Both the position numbers and the translations under genes were made by a program. Below, in pieces: positions 7,404-15,883 of a DNA stretch of 64,000 nucleotides (within the stretch, counting starts at the first letter, position 1; every line of letters begins with the position of its first letter). Origin of the DNA: DATARH01 sp036268075 (GTDB lineage: Bacteria > Pseudomonadota > Alphaproteobacteria > ATCC43930 > CGMCC-115725); NCBI GenBank assembly GCA_036268075.1, contig DATAUV010000077.1:11034-75033 (forward strand), written 5' to 3'. Under the pieces are notes generated by a model. The model searched no databases and was not told the DNA's origin. It worked only from the letters and a program-made list of their open reading frames with translations.

Positions 7404-8312
7404 TCAGATCGCGTCGAGCTGCCAGGCGACGTCGTTGGCGATGCCCCACAGATAGCCGATATCGGCCTGGCCGACGAGGGCGTAGGCGCGGCCCTGGTGG
7501 CGCCAGTAGAGCAGGTTCACGTCCTGGCGGTGGTCGAAGGTCGGCTGGCTGTCGGTCTGTTTCGACGAGCCGATGATCAGCGTCAGCGGACCGATCGCCT
7601 TGTTGTCGGTCGTGTAGATGAGCTGCGCCGCCGGGCGGCCCTCCTCGACGACAAGCCGGGCGCCGCGGAAATTGAGGCCCCACGGCTTGAGGTTGGGCAG
7701 GCGCACCTGCTGCGGCAGGTCCTGGCTGATCTTTTGCAGCGCCTCCTTCGGGTCGCCGGTCGAGGGCACGTCGACAAACGCATTGTCGCCGGCGGCGACG
7801 GCCAGCTTGTAGTAGCCGGCGGCGTTGTTGAGCCAGTCGTTGGTCGCGGCATTGGCGGCCGAGACCTGCGGGCTCGGGCCGGAGGCGACCAGCGCCGGGA
7901 TGCCGTAATATCCGCCCGCGCCGCCGATCACGACGCCGAACAACAGCGCCGCGGCGGCGGCCGTCGGTCCCCATCGGCGGAACGCCGCCGCCGCCGGGCG
8001 CTGCGGCGGCTGGGCAAAGGGGATGATCTCGGCCTCTTGCGGCGTCTCTTCCGGCGTCTCTTCCGGCGTCTCTTCCGATTGGGACAGCGGCGCCGAAGCG
8101 CCCCGCGCCGCCGCGACCAGCCGCGCGGGCATTTCCTCGTTGAGAATCTCGGCAAAGGCGCTGCGCACCAGGCTCGCTGAGGCGGCCAGCGCCATCAGCC
8201 GGTCGCGCGCCGCCGCATCGGCCTCGAGCCAGGAATCGATGTCCTGGCGGCCGATATCGTCGAGCTCGCCGTCGAGATAGGCGACAAGCGCCTCGTCACT
8301 GTGCATCAGCAT
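7404..8312 (-). CDS. Transmembrane anti-sigma factor
   Basis: A 302-residue protein with an N-terminal cytoplasmic anti-sigma-like segment (DEALVAYLDGELD, residues 4-18), a Glu/Thr/Pro-rich linker with EETP tandem repeats near residue 80, one transmembrane helix near residues 115-140, and a periplasmic C-terminal domain. It presumably binds and silences the ECF sigma factor encoded just upstream. No zinc-binding His-x3-Cys-x2-Cys signature is visible, so it is not a classic ZAS protein. The ATG at 8312 overlaps the sigma gene; a second in-frame ATG at 8306 forms TGATG with its stop and could be the real start. Confidence 0.8.
   Translation of the reverse strand: MLMHSDEALVAYLDGELDDIGRQDIDSWLEADAAARDRLMALAASASLVRSAFAEILNEEMPARLVAAARGASAPLSQSEETPEETPEETPQEAEIIPFAQPPQRPAAAAFRRWGPTAAAAALLFGVVIGGAGGYYGIPALVASGPSPQVSAANAATNDWLNNAAGYYKLAVAAGDNAFVDVPSTGDPKEALQKISQDLPQQVRLPNLKPWGLNFRGARLVVEEGRPAAQLIYTTDNKAIGPLTLIIGSSKQTDSQPTFDHRQDVNLLYWRHQGRAYALVGQADIGYLWGIANDVAWQLDAI
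8041..8076. repeat. Three 12-bp in-frame tandem repeats inside the anti-sigma gene
   Basis: GGCGTCTCTTCC occurs three times in perfect tandem. On the coding strand each unit encodes Glu-Glu-Thr-Pro in the linker before the membrane helix. The unit is a multiple of three, so copy changes would alter linker length without breaking the frame. Confidence 0.9.
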
Positions 8313-8878
8313 CCCCGCGTACTCCCGCCGGGAACGGTGTCGAGCTGCTGCTGCAAGGCGATGCGGGCACGGGCGAGCCGGCTCATGATCGTGCCCATCG
8401 GCACGCCGACCACCTCCGCCGCCTCCCTGTAGCTGAGCCCCTCCACCGTCACCAGCATCAGCGTCGTGCGCTGGTCGGGCGGCAGGCGGTCGACCGCCCG
8501 GCGCACCTCCGCCAAGGCGAGCCGCGCCTCGGCCCGCCGCACCGACTCGTTCGATCCCATCCGCTCGTCGGCGATCTCACCATCCTCCTTGCGGACCTCG
8601 CGGGCCCTGAGCTGGTCGATCCAGATCGTCTGCACGATGCGGAACATCCAGCTATCGAACCGCGTGCCCTCCTGAAATTGATGCTCCCGTGCTAGCGCGC
8701 GCTCGCATGCCGCCTGGACGAGATCGTCCGCTTCGGTCACCGACCGCGACAGGCCGCGGGCAAAGCGGCGCAGCCGGGGCAGGACCTGAACCAGCCGATC
8801 GCCAAACCGCGTGCCGACCGGATCGGTCTGCGCGACCCGGCGAACCGGCGGCTCAGCAAACTCCAAGCGTTCCGACAA
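8306..8878 (-). CDS. ECF (sigma-70 family, group 4) RNA polymerase sigma factor
   Basis: A 190-residue sigma factor. Region 2 includes FARGLSRSVTEADDLVQAAC and FDSWMFRIVQTIWIDQLRA; region 4 includes VDRLPPDQRTTLMLVTVEGLSYREAAEVVG and GTIMSRLARAR. It starts at TTG (8878) with AGGAG seven nt upstream, and no in-frame ATG is available near the N-terminus. The downstream anti-sigma gene overlaps its stop, giving a typical coupled pair. It is divergent from the transhydrogenase operon across a 225-bp spacer. I could not assign its own target promoter; the stress or signal is unknown. Confidence 0.88.
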   Translation of the reverse strand: MSERLEFAEPPVRRVAQTDPVGTRFGDRLVQVLPRLRRFARGLSRSVTEADDLVQAACERALAREHQFQEGTRFDSWMFRIVQTIWIDQLRAREVRKEDGEIADERMGSNESVRRAEARLALAEVRRAVDRLPPDQRTTLMLVTVEGLSYREAAEVVGVPMGTIMSRLARARIALQQQLDTVPGGSTRGC

Positions 8879-9103
8879 CGCGGCTCCTCATGATTTATTC
8901 CCGGAAACGAGCTTCCGGATAGGGTCGCCGGCCCGGCCGTACATACTGCGATCAAGCGGGCGACTTTATCACGCCGGCAAATTGTGGCGAAAGCACAGGC
9001 GCGCATCGCCGCACTGCACGGGTTCGCTCTTCACAAAACGCCCGACGGGGGGCATTGTCGCCGCGCTTTCGCAACAACACGGCGAGCGGGAATCGGTCGT
9101 GCG

Positions 9104-10279
9104 ATGAAGGTCGCCATCGTCAAGGAACGACGCGCGCACGAACGCCGCGTCGCGGCGACGCCGGATACGGTCAAGCAGATGATCGCGCTGGGGCTCGGCG
9201 TGTCGGTGGAAGCCGGCGCGGGGGCCGAGGCCGGCTTTCTCGACGCCGCCTATGAGGCCGCCGGCGCCGGCATCGCCGCCGACGAGGCCGCGGCGCTCGG
9301 CGACGCCGACCTGGTGCTCAAGGTCCAGCGCCCGGCGGAGGGCGAGATCGGCCAGCTCAAAAAGGGCGCGGTGCTGATCGGCCTGTTGGCGCCGACGCAG
9401 AACAAGGCCGAAATCGAGGCCTATGCCGCGGCCGGGGTGAACGCGTTCGCCCTTGAGCTGGTGCCGCGCATCACCCGCGCGCAGACGATGGACGTGCTGT
9501 CGTCGCAGGCGAACCTCGCGGGATACAAGGCCGTCGTCGACGCCGCGGGCGAATTCGGCCGCGCCTTTCCGATGATGATGACCGCCGCCGGTACGATCAA
9601 GGCGGCGCGAGTCCTGATCATGGGGGCCGGGGTCGCCGGGCTGCAGGCGATCGCGACGGCCAGGCGGCTGGGCGCGATCGTGTCGGCGACAGACGTCCGC
9701 GCCGCCGCCAAGGAGCAGGTCGAAAGCCTCGGCGCGACGTTCCTCACCGTCGACGAGGAGGCCGCGAAAAGCGCCGAGACCGCCGGCGGCTACGCCCGCG
9801 AGATGGGCGAGGATTACCAGCGCCGCCAGCGCGAGAAGGTCACCGAGGCGCTGAAGCGTACCGACATCGTGATCTGCACCGCGCTCATCCCCGGCCGCCA
9901 GGCGCCGATCCTCCTCACCGCCGATATGGTCGCGGCGATGGCGCCGGGATCGGTGGTGATCGATCTGGCGGTCGAGGCGGGCGGCAATGTCGAGGGCAGC
10001 CAGGCGGGGTCGATCGTGACCACCGCGAACGGCGTCAGGATCATCGGGCACCAGAACATGCCCTCGCGGATCGCGGTCGACGCCAGCATGCTCTATGCGC
10101 GCAACATGATGGCCTTCGTGCACCTCCTCTTCGACCAGGAAAAGCAGTTCCGGGTCGACCGGTCGGACGAGATCATCAAGGCGACGCTGTTGACGATGGA
10201 CGGCGCGATCGTCAACCCGGCGCTACTGCCGCCGCCCGAACCCGCTGCCGCCGCCCCAGCCGAGCTAAAGACGAGCTGA
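9104..10279 (+). CDS. pntAA: NAD(P) transhydrogenase, alpha subunit part 1 (NAD(H)-binding domain I)
   Basis: A 391-residue soluble domain I of the proton-translocating transhydrogenase. It binds NAD(H) and passes hydride to NADP+ on domain III. Visible features are the start MKVAIVKERRAHERRVA, the Rossmann motif VLIMGAGVAGLQA, and MPSRIAVDASMLYARNM near the end. The ATG at 9104 matches the start of family members; 40 in-frame upstream residues are unlike the family. The alpha chain is split as in Rhodospirillum, so domain I and the first membrane domain are separate genes. pntAB begins 11 bp after the stop. Confidence 0.94.
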   Translation: MKVAIVKERRAHERRVAATPDTVKQMIALGLGVSVEAGAGAEAGFLDAAYEAAGAGIAADEAAALGDADLVLKVQRPAEGEIGQLKKGAVLIGLLAPTQNKAEIEAYAAAGVNAFALELVPRITRAQTMDVLSSQANLAGYKAVVDAAGEFGRAFPMMMTAAGTIKAARVLIMGAGVAGLQAIATARRLGAIVSATDVRAAAKEQVESLGATFLTVDEEAAKSAETAGGYAREMGEDYQRRQREKVTEALKRTDIVICTALIPGRQAPILLTADMVAAMAPGSVVIDLAVEAGGNVEGSQAGSIVTTANGVRIIGHQNMPSRIAVDASMLYARNMMAFVHLLFDQEKQFRVDRSDEIIKATLLTMDGAIVNPALLPPPEPAAAAPAELKTS

Positions 10280-10290
10280 CCGGAGCCCCG

Positions 10291-10701
10291 ATGGCCGACC
10301 CAACCTCCTACGCCCAGCAAGCCGCCGAGCTCGCCGGCAATTCCCAGCTTCTCACCAACCAGCTCCACGACCTGGCGCAGTCGCTGGCGCTTGCGGGCCA
10401 GCAGCAGGTGGCGCACGGCGCGACGCCGTTTGTGTTCGAGCTGACCGTGTTCGTTCTCGCGTGCTTTGTGGGCTATTACGTCGTCTGGCGGGTGACGCCG
10501 GCGCTGCATTCGCCGCTGATGAGCGTCACCAACGCGATATCGAGCGTCATCATCGTCGGCGCGCTGATCGCGGCGGGGCCGACCGGAATCAGCTTTGCGA
10601 AGATCATGGGTTTCGTCGCCGTGACCCTGGCCGCGGTCAACATCTTTGGCGGGTTCATCGTCACGCAGCGGATGCTGCAGATGTTCCAGCGCAAGAAATA
10701 A
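10291..10701 (+). CDS. pntAB: NAD(P) transhydrogenase, alpha subunit part 2 (membrane)
   Basis: A 136-residue membrane protein forming part of the proton channel (domain II). Three to four hydrophobic helices are visible: FELTVFVLACFVGYYVVW, SSVIIVGALIAAG and IMGFVAVTLAAVNIFGG, with the family sequence HSPLMSVTNAISS between them. A hydrophilic N-terminal tail of about 45 residues precedes the first helix. The C-terminus FIVTQRMLQMFQRKK is typical. It lies between pntAA and pntB with very short gaps, so all three are surely one transcript. Confidence 0.94.
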   Translation: MADPTSYAQQAAELAGNSQLLTNQLHDLAQSLALAGQQQVAHGATPFVFELTVFVLACFVGYYVVWRVTPALHSPLMSVTNAISSVIIVGALIAAGPTGISFAKIMGFVAVTLAAVNIFGGFIVTQRMLQMFQRKK

Positions 10702-10712
10702 GCGGGGTCGCG

Positions 10713-12107
10713 GTGAGCGAAAGCCTGTCGGCGCTCCTGTATCTGGTCGCCTCGATCTGCTTCATCATGGCGCTCAAAGGGCTGTCGTCGCCCGATACGG
10801 CGCGGCACGGCAATTATTTCGGCATCGCCGGGATGGTGATCGCGATCCTCACCACGCTGGCGACGCCGGGTGTGGTGAGCTATTGGCTGATCATCGCCGG
10901 GCTGCTGATCGGCGGCGCGATCGGCACCTATACCGCGCGCCAGATCCAGATGACGGCGCTGCCGCAGCTCGTCGCGGCGTTCCACAGCCTCGTCGGCCTC
11001 GCCGCCGTCTGCGTCGCCTGCGCCGCCTTTGCCGCGCCGCAAGCCTACGGCATCGGCGTCCGCGGCTCGATCCACCCGGCGAGCCTCATAGAGATGGGGA
11101 TCGGCCTCACGATCGGCGCGATCACCTTTACCGGCTCGATCGTCGCGTTCGCGAAATTGCAGGGGCTCGTGTCGGGCCGGCCTCTCGTATTCCCCGGCCA
11201 GCACATCCTCAACGCCGCGCTCGGCGCCGCGATCATCCTGTTGATCGTGCTGTTCTGCATCAGCGAGTCGCCGGTGGTCTTCTGGCTGCTGGTCGCGCTG
11301 GCGCTCGCGTTCGGGTTCCTGTTGATCCTGCCGATCGGCGGCGCCGACATGCCGGTCGTGATCTCGATGCTGAACTCGTACTCGGGCTGGGCGGCCTGCG
11401 GCATCGGGTTCACGCTGTCGAACAGCCTCCTCATCATCACCGGCGCGCTCGTCGGCTCGTCGGGCGCGATCCTCAGCTACATCATGTGCAAGGGGATGAA
11501 CCGCTCGATCTTCAACGTGATCCTGGGCGGGTTCGGCGGCGAAAGCGTGGCGGCGGCGGCGACCGGCGGGAGCGGCGACAAGCTGGTCAAATCGGGCAGC
11601 GCCGAGGATGCCGCGTTCATCCTCAAGAACGCCGGCTCGGTCATCGTCGTGCCGGGTTACGGCATGGCCGTCGCCCAGGCCCAGCACGCGCTGCGCGAGA
11701 TGGCCGACCTCCTCATCAAGGACGGGGTCAACGTGCGCTATGCGATCCACCCGGTCGCGGGCCGGATGCCGGGGCACATGAACGTCCTCCTCGCCGAGGC
11801 CAACGTGCCGTATGACGAGGTCCTGGAGCTCGACGAGATCAACCGCGATTTCCCGTCGACCGACGTGGCCTTTGTGATCGGCGCCAACGACGTTACCAAT
11901 CCGGCCGCAAAGACCGACCGCGCCTCGCCGATCTACGGCATGCCGATCCTCGATGTCGAGCGCGCGAAGACGGTGCTGTTCGTCAAGCGCTCGATGGCAT
12001 CGGGTTACGCCGGCGTCGAGAACGAGCTGTTCTACCGCGATAACACGATGATGCTGTTCGGCGACGCCAAGAAGATGTGCGAGGAGATCGTCAAGTCGCT
12101 GGAGTAG
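10713..12107 (+). CDS. pntB: NAD(P) transhydrogenase, beta subunit
   Basis: A 464-residue protein with about eight N-terminal membrane helices (domain II) and a C-terminal NADP(H)-binding domain III. Domain III shows VIVVPGYGMAVAQAQHA and the characteristic GADMPVVISMLNSYSGWA segment lies in the membrane part. The start is GTG at 10713, reading VSESLSALLYLVASICFIM; it gives exactly the family length. With PntAA and PntAB it uses the proton gradient to make NADPH from NADH, which may matter for biosynthesis when NADH comes from formate. The ABC substrate-binding gene begins 13 bp downstream. Confidence 0.94.
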   Translation: MSESLSALLYLVASICFIMALKGLSSPDTARHGNYFGIAGMVIAILTTLATPGVVSYWLIIAGLLIGGAIGTYTARQIQMTALPQLVAAFHSLVGLAAVCVACAAFAAPQAYGIGVRGSIHPASLIEMGIGLTIGAITFTGSIVAFAKLQGLVSGRPLVFPGQHILNAALGAAIILLIVLFCISESPVVFWLLVALALAFGFLLILPIGGADMPVVISMLNSYSGWAACGIGFTLSNSLLIITGALVGSSGAILSYIMCKGMNRSIFNVILGGFGGESVAAAATGGSGDKLVKSGSAEDAAFILKNAGSVIVVPGYGMAVAQAQHALREMADLLIKDGVNVRYAIHPVAGRMPGHMNVLLAEANVPYDEVLELDEINRDFPSTDVAFVIGANDVTNPAAKTDRASPIYGMPILDVERAKTVLFVKRSMASGYAGVENELFYRDNTMMLFGDAKKMCEEIVKSLE

Positions 12108-12120
12108 GCAGGGTGGTGGG

Positions 12121-13086
12121 ATGAGGCGGCGCGTTGTTGCGGCACTTCTGATATCAAGCGTGGCGCTGTTCGCGACCCGGGCGGTCGCCGCCGAGAAAGT
12201 CAAAATCGGCTTTCTGAGCTGGTTTCCTCCGGCGATGAACGTGGATTTGGGCCATTTCCGCGAGGGGATGGAGCAGTTCGGCCGCGTCGAAGGACGGGAC
12301 TACACGGTCGAATCCTATTTTGCCGGCGGCGATCCGGCGCTCGCCCGAACCGCCGCCGAGAAGCTCGTGCGTGAGCCGGTCGACATCCTCGTCGTCGAGG
12401 CGACCCCGGCCGTTCACATCGCCAAGAAGGCGACCGGGACCATCCCGATCGTCATGGAGACCGCCAACGCGGTGGCGACGGGGCTCGTGCAAAGCCTGGC
12501 GCATCCCGGCGGCAATATCACCGGCGTCTCGCTGCTGATGACGGATCTGGCGGGGAAGCGGCTGAGCCTTTTGCGCGAGATGAGGCCGAGCCTGTCGGCC
12601 GTCGCGTTCCTCGGCTCGACCCGGGACCCGAACGCGCAGACCTTCGTGCGGGAGACCCAGGATGCGGCAAAGCAGCTCGGCATCCGGCTGTCGGTGCGGC
12701 TGGTCGACGGCCCCGAGACGATCGACCAGGCCACCTTCGACGCGATGAATAAGGAGGGGGATGAAGCCGTCATCGTCCAGCCGATCTTCACCGGATACCA
12801 GGACAAGATCGTTCCGCTCGCGACCAAGGCCGGGTTGCCCACCGTATCGGACTGGGCCGTCTTCGCGGATGCCGGGGCGCTGTTTTCGTATGGCGCCAGC
12901 CAAGGCGCCCTGGTCAAGCGGCTGGGCTATTACGTCGACCGCATCCTCAAGGGCGCGAAGCCGGGCGATCTGCCCATCGAACAGCCTGAGCAGTTCGAAT
13001 TCGTCATCAACGCGCGCACCGCCGCCAGGCTCGGGTGGACGATCCCGCGGGTGATGAAGCTAAGGGCTGATCGGGTGATAGAGTGA
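12121..13086 (+). CDS. ABC transporter substrate-binding protein (ABC_sub_bind family)
   Basis: A 321-residue periplasmic protein with a signal peptide (MRRRVVAALLISSVALFATRAVA then AEK). The mature part matches the ABC_sub_bind family (PF04392; TrpX/YtrE-like): VKIGFLSWFP, FREGMEQFGRVEGRDY, DILVVEATPAVHIAKKAT, IPIVMETANAVATGLVQSLAHPGGNITG. No permease or ATPase gene lies beside it, so it is an orphan here. It starts 13 bp after pntB and may be co-transcribed. Family members bind amino acids or other small organic ligands; the ligand is not known. Confidence 0.85.
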   Translation: MRRRVVAALLISSVALFATRAVAAEKVKIGFLSWFPPAMNVDLGHFREGMEQFGRVEGRDYTVESYFAGGDPALARTAAEKLVREPVDILVVEATPAVHIAKKATGTIPIVMETANAVATGLVQSLAHPGGNITGVSLLMTDLAGKRLSLLREMRPSLSAVAFLGSTRDPNAQTFVRETQDAAKQLGIRLSVRLVDGPETIDQATFDAMNKEGDEAVIVQPIFTGYQDKIVPLATKAGLPTVSDWAVFADAGALFSYGASQGALVKRLGYYVDRILKGAKPGDLPIEQPEQFEFVINARTAARLGWTIPRVMKLRADRVIE

Positions 13087-13091
13087 ATACT

Positions 13092-13146
13092 GGACCGCGG
13101 GCGTCTCGCCCGCTCTTATAAATGCGGGCGAGACGCCCACGGGTCC
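13092..13146. repeat. Intergenic palindromic repeat, family C, copy 2
   Basis: Arms GGACCGCGGGCGTCTCGCCC and its near reverse complement flank a loop of about ten bases containing TTATAA. It is a diverged copy of the 7315-7395 repeat. It lies between the convergent substrate-binding gene and the small membrane protein gene. Confidence 0.8.
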
Positions 13147-13156
13147 GGATTTTTCG

Positions 13157-13348
13157 CTAGATAAATGCCTTGATCACAAGCGAAGCAACACCGGCCACGA
13201 CCACGCCGACCATCCACTTGATCACCGCGAGATCGGCTTCGATCTTGGCGAACCGGCTCTCGTAGCCCGCCAATTCCTCTGCGGCCGCGCGAGCCTTCTC
13301 TTCCGGTGACCCGGCGGCGACCAGGGCGTCATCGGTTCGGGAGAGCAT
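13157..13348 (-). CDS. Small tail-anchored membrane protein
   Basis: A protein of 63 residues. Residues 12-45 are charged and likely coiled-coil (PEEKARAAAEELAGYESRFAK), followed by a C-terminal membrane helix (WMVGVVVAGVASLVIKAFI). This layout resembles DUF1640-type or haemolysin-XhlA-like small proteins, but I cannot assign a function. The ATG at 13348 is preferred; an upstream in-frame TTG would add ten residues. The next gene upstream on the same strand is rpsU, with about 90 bp between. Confidence 0.6.
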   Translation of the reverse strand: MLSRTDDALVAAGSPEEKARAAAEELAGYESRFAKIEADLAVIKWMVGVVVAGVASLVIKAFI

Positions 13349-13441
13349 TATACCGCCACCGTCTGGCCTCCTCGGCAACCCGCAGGTAGGATACCGGGAG
13401 GCGGTGTCGGAGATGCAATCGCCTCAAACGATTGCGCGCTC

Positions 13442-13645
13442 CTAGTACCCCTCGCGCTCCATGCGCTTGCGCAGGAGCTTGCGGTAGCGGCGCACGGCCT
13501 CGGCTTTTTCGCGGGCGCGGCGCTCGGAGGGTTTTTCGTAGTTGCGGCGCAGCTTCATTTCCCGAAACACGCCCTCGCGCTGCATTTTCTTCTTCAGGGC
13601 CCTGAGGGCCTGATCGACGTTGTTGTCGCGAACGAGGACTTGCAC
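13442..13645 (-). CDS. rpsU: 30S ribosomal protein S21
   Basis: A 67-residue basic protein of the small ribosomal subunit, near the anti-Shine-Dalgarno end of 16S rRNA. The sequence reads QVLVRDNNVDQALRALKKKM and continues with FREMKLRRNYEKPSERRARE and an Arg/Lys-rich tail. The correct start is GTG at 13645, giving MQVLVRDN as in other alphaproteobacteria; GGAGAAG stands upstream. A TTG six codons earlier is a less likely start. It is divergent from def with about 90 bp between them. Confidence 0.95.
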   Translation of the reverse strand: MQVLVRDNNVDQALRALKKKMQREGVFREMKLRRNYEKPSERRAREKAEAVRRYRKLLRKRMEREGY

Positions 13646-13738
13646 GGTGACGCTTCTCCGCAATCTGGTCGGCAGGGGCTGACCCTAGCAGTTCCGCCCG
13701 CCGTTGTGAAGCCGGGCGCCGCGCCTCATATTGAGCCC

Positions 13739-14305
13739 ATGGCTCTTCTGAAGATCGCCCGCATGGGCCATCCCGTTCTACGCGCCCGCGCGCAGGAAGT
13801 TCCCGACCCGACCGCGCCATGGGTGCGCCAGCTCGCCCTGGACATGATCGAGACGATGGAGGATGCCGGCGGCACCGGCATCGCCGCGCCGCAGGTCCAC
13901 GCGCCGCACCGGGTCGTCGTGTTCACGGTGCTCGGCGAGCGCACCAGCAACCTCCCCGGCGACGCCGAGCAGGCGCTGACCGTGCTGGTCAACCCGGTCG
14001 TGGAGCTGCTCGGCGACGAGCGCGTGCTCGGCTGGGAGGGGTGCCTGTCGGTGCCGGGTCTGCGCGGGGTCGTGCCGCGGCATCTGCGCATCCGCTACCG
14101 CGGGCTCGGGCTCGACGGCGAGGAGGTCGCGCGCGAGGCGGCCGGGTTTCATGCCCGCGTCGTGCAGCACGAATGCGACCACCTCGACGGCATCCTCTAC
14201 CCGCAACGGATCACCGACCATCGGCTGCTCGTTTTCCTCGAGGAGCTGCAACGCCACCCGATCGATCTTGCCGAGTTCTTCGCCGAAATGCAGGAGGCGC
14301 CATGA
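13739..14305 (+). CDS. def: Peptide deformylase
   Basis: A 188-residue metalloenzyme that removes the formyl group from new N-termini. All three family motifs are present: GGTGIAAPQV (motif 1), EGCLSVPGLRG (motif 2, with the metal Cys) and QHECDHLDG (motif 3, two metal His and the catalytic Glu). The ATG at 13739 gives the usual MALLKIARMGHPVLR start. Its stop overlaps the coq9 start by four bases (ATGA). The usual companion fmt (methionyl-tRNA formyltransferase) is not adjacent, so this may be a second def copy in the genome. Confidence 0.94.
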   Translation: MALLKIARMGHPVLRARAQEVPDPTAPWVRQLALDMIETMEDAGGTGIAAPQVHAPHRVVVFTVLGERTSNLPGDAEQALTVLVNPVVELLGDERVLGWEGCLSVPGLRGVVPRHLRIRYRGLGLDGEEVAREAAGFHARVVQHECDHLDGILYPQRITDHRLLVFLEELQRHPIDLAEFFAEMQEAP

Positions 14306-14940
14306 AAAGCCCGCTTGCCGAAGCCGACCGCGACCGCCTGATCGAGGCGATCCTGCCCGACGTCCCCTTTGACGGGTGGTCGCAGGCGGCATTGCGTGTC
14401 GCCGCCCAGCGCTGCGGCGTCGCCGAGGCCGAGGCGCAGGCGCTGTTTCCGGGCGGCGCGCCCGACCTCGTCGCCGGGTTCAGCCGCTGGGCCGACCACC
14501 GGATGCTCGACCGGCTCGAGCGGGCGCGGCTTGACGAGCTCGGCACCAGCGCGCGGGTGCGGCTCGCGATCCATGCCCGGTTCGACATCGTGGCGCCGTG
14601 GCGCGAGGCGGTGCGCGGGACCCTCGCGGTGCTGGCGCTGCCGCCGCACGCGGTGCTGGCCTCGCGCCTCCTCTACGAGACGGTCGACGGGATGTGGTAC
14701 GCCGCCGGCGACCACGCGACCGATTTCAGCTTCTACACCAAGCGCGCGACCCTCGCCGCGCTCTATGCCGCCGCGATGGTCTACTGGCTCGACGACCGCT
14801 CGCCGGGGTTCGCCGACACCACGGCGTTTGTCGACCGGCGGCTCGGCGATCTCCGGCGGATCGGCGACGTGCGCGCCCGCCTCGACGGGTTTTTCTCGAA
14901 TTTCCCCGACCCGTTCCGGTTCTTCCGGGGGGTGCGTTAG
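14302..14940 (+). CDS. COQ9 family ubiquinone-biosynthesis protein
   Basis: A 212-residue protein of the COQ9 family, helical and TetR-like in fold, that binds lipids and helps COQ7-type hydroxylases in ubiquinone synthesis. Recognisable parts are LIEAILPDVPFDGWSQAAL, VRLAIHARFDIVAPWREAVR, YETVDGMWYAAGDHATDFSFY and TKRATLAALYAAAMVYWLDD. It begins inside the def stop (ATGA), so translation is coupled. The next gene (peptidase S51) starts 8 bp downstream. UbiX, another quinone-pathway enzyme, is encoded 4 kb away. Confidence 0.88.
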   Translation: MKSPLAEADRDRLIEAILPDVPFDGWSQAALRVAAQRCGVAEAEAQALFPGGAPDLVAGFSRWADHRMLDRLERARLDELGTSARVRLAIHARFDIVAPWREAVRGTLAVLALPPHAVLASRLLYETVDGMWYAAGDHATDFSFYTKRATLAALYAAAMVYWLDDRSPGFADTTAFVDRRLGDLRRIGDVRARLDGFFSNFPDPFRFFRGVR

Positions 14941-14948
14941 GAACCGAC

Positions 14949-15704
14949 ATGCCGCTCACGTCAGGCCCGGAAACCGGGACGCTCCTGCTGATCGGCGGCG
15001 GCCGGTTCGGGCCGGAATTGCAGGAGGAACAGGTCCGGCTGGGGCGAGGGGCGGACGGGCGGTCCGAGTGGGTCTTCATCCCGACCGCGGAGACCGACGA
15101 GGTCGTGCCGACCCTCAAGCCCTTCGGTTTCATCAGCCGTTCGGCGGACCGGGTCACGATGCTCCACACCCGCGACCGCGCCGAGGCGGACAGCGAGGCC
15201 TTCACCGCCCCGCTGCGCACGGCGACAGCGGTGTTCATCTTCGGCGGCCGCCAGTTTCGGCTTGTCGACGCCTATGCCGGCACGCGCACCGAGCGCGAGC
15301 TGCGTGGCGTGCTCGCCCGCGGCGGCCTCCTCGCCGGGATGTCCGCCGGCGCGACGGTCATGGGTTCGTACATGGTGCGCGGGCACCCGTCGGACGACGC
15401 CTCGATCATGATGTGGCCGGGCTATGACGAGGGCTTCGGCTATCTGACGAATGCCGCCATCGACCAGCATGTCAGCGCCCGCAACCGCGAAGCCGACCTC
15501 GCCCCGGTGATCGCCGCGCACCCCGAACTGCTCGGCATCGGGCTCGACGAGGGCACCGCCGGGGTAGTGCAGGGGAGCGAAATGTACGTCGTGGGCGCCG
15601 GGCACGTCTTCATCACCGACGGCGAGAGCCATGACGGCAAGCCGTATTACCGGCTGTCGGCGGGGACAACGCTCGATCTCGCGAAGCGGGCTGTTGTTCG
15701 ATAG
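14949..15704 (+). CDS. Cyanophycinase-like peptidase, family S51
   Basis: A 251-residue serine peptidase of the S51 family. The nucleophile elbow is GLLAGMSAGATVMGS, and IFGGRQFRLVDAY carries the family's Gln. It begins with a beta strand and glycine turn (TLLLIGGGRFG). Cyanophycinases cleave the storage polymer cyanophycin to Asp-Arg dipeptides; other S51 members cut Asp dipeptides. No cyanophycin synthetase is seen in the window, so the substrate is open. It is the third gene of the def-coq9-S51 operon, and a palindromic repeat follows its stop. Confidence 0.8.
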   Translation: MPLTSGPETGTLLLIGGGRFGPELQEEQVRLGRGADGRSEWVFIPTAETDEVVPTLKPFGFISRSADRVTMLHTRDRAEADSEAFTAPLRTATAVFIFGGRQFRLVDAYAGTRTERELRGVLARGGLLAGMSAGATVMGSYMVRGHPSDDASIMMWPGYDEGFGYLTNAAIDQHVSARNREADLAPVIAAHPELLGIGLDEGTAGVVQGSEMYVVGAGHVFITDGESHDGKPYYRLSAGTTLDLAKRAVVR

Positions 15705-15755
15705 CCGCGCTGTTCTGAGTGCTTTTCTGACTGGATTGAATCGCCACTCTCCTGT

Positions 15756-15834
15756 CGTCATTCCCGCGCAGGCGGGAACCCAGGGGCCAACGCTTCGCCG
15801 CTCGCCCTGGACCCCCGCCTTCGCGGGGGCGACG
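15756..15834. repeat. Intergenic palindromic repeat, family D, copy 1
   Basis: An inverted repeat whose ends read CGTCATTCCCGCGCAGGCGG and CCCGCCTTCGCGGGGGCGAC around a central spacer. A closely related copy is at 50241-50323. It lies between the convergent S51 peptidase and purK genes, where it could stop transcription from both sides. Confidence 0.8.
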
Positions 15835-15883
15835 AACTTCAAAGGCGATGCACCCTTTCAGGATGAGGGTCTCTTGGGATTTT

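Noticed and set aside
10476..12203. A 575-codon minus-strand frame opposite pntB.
   Set aside because: Shadow of a well-defined pntB; composition is dominated by Arg, Asp and His and there is no recognisable domain.
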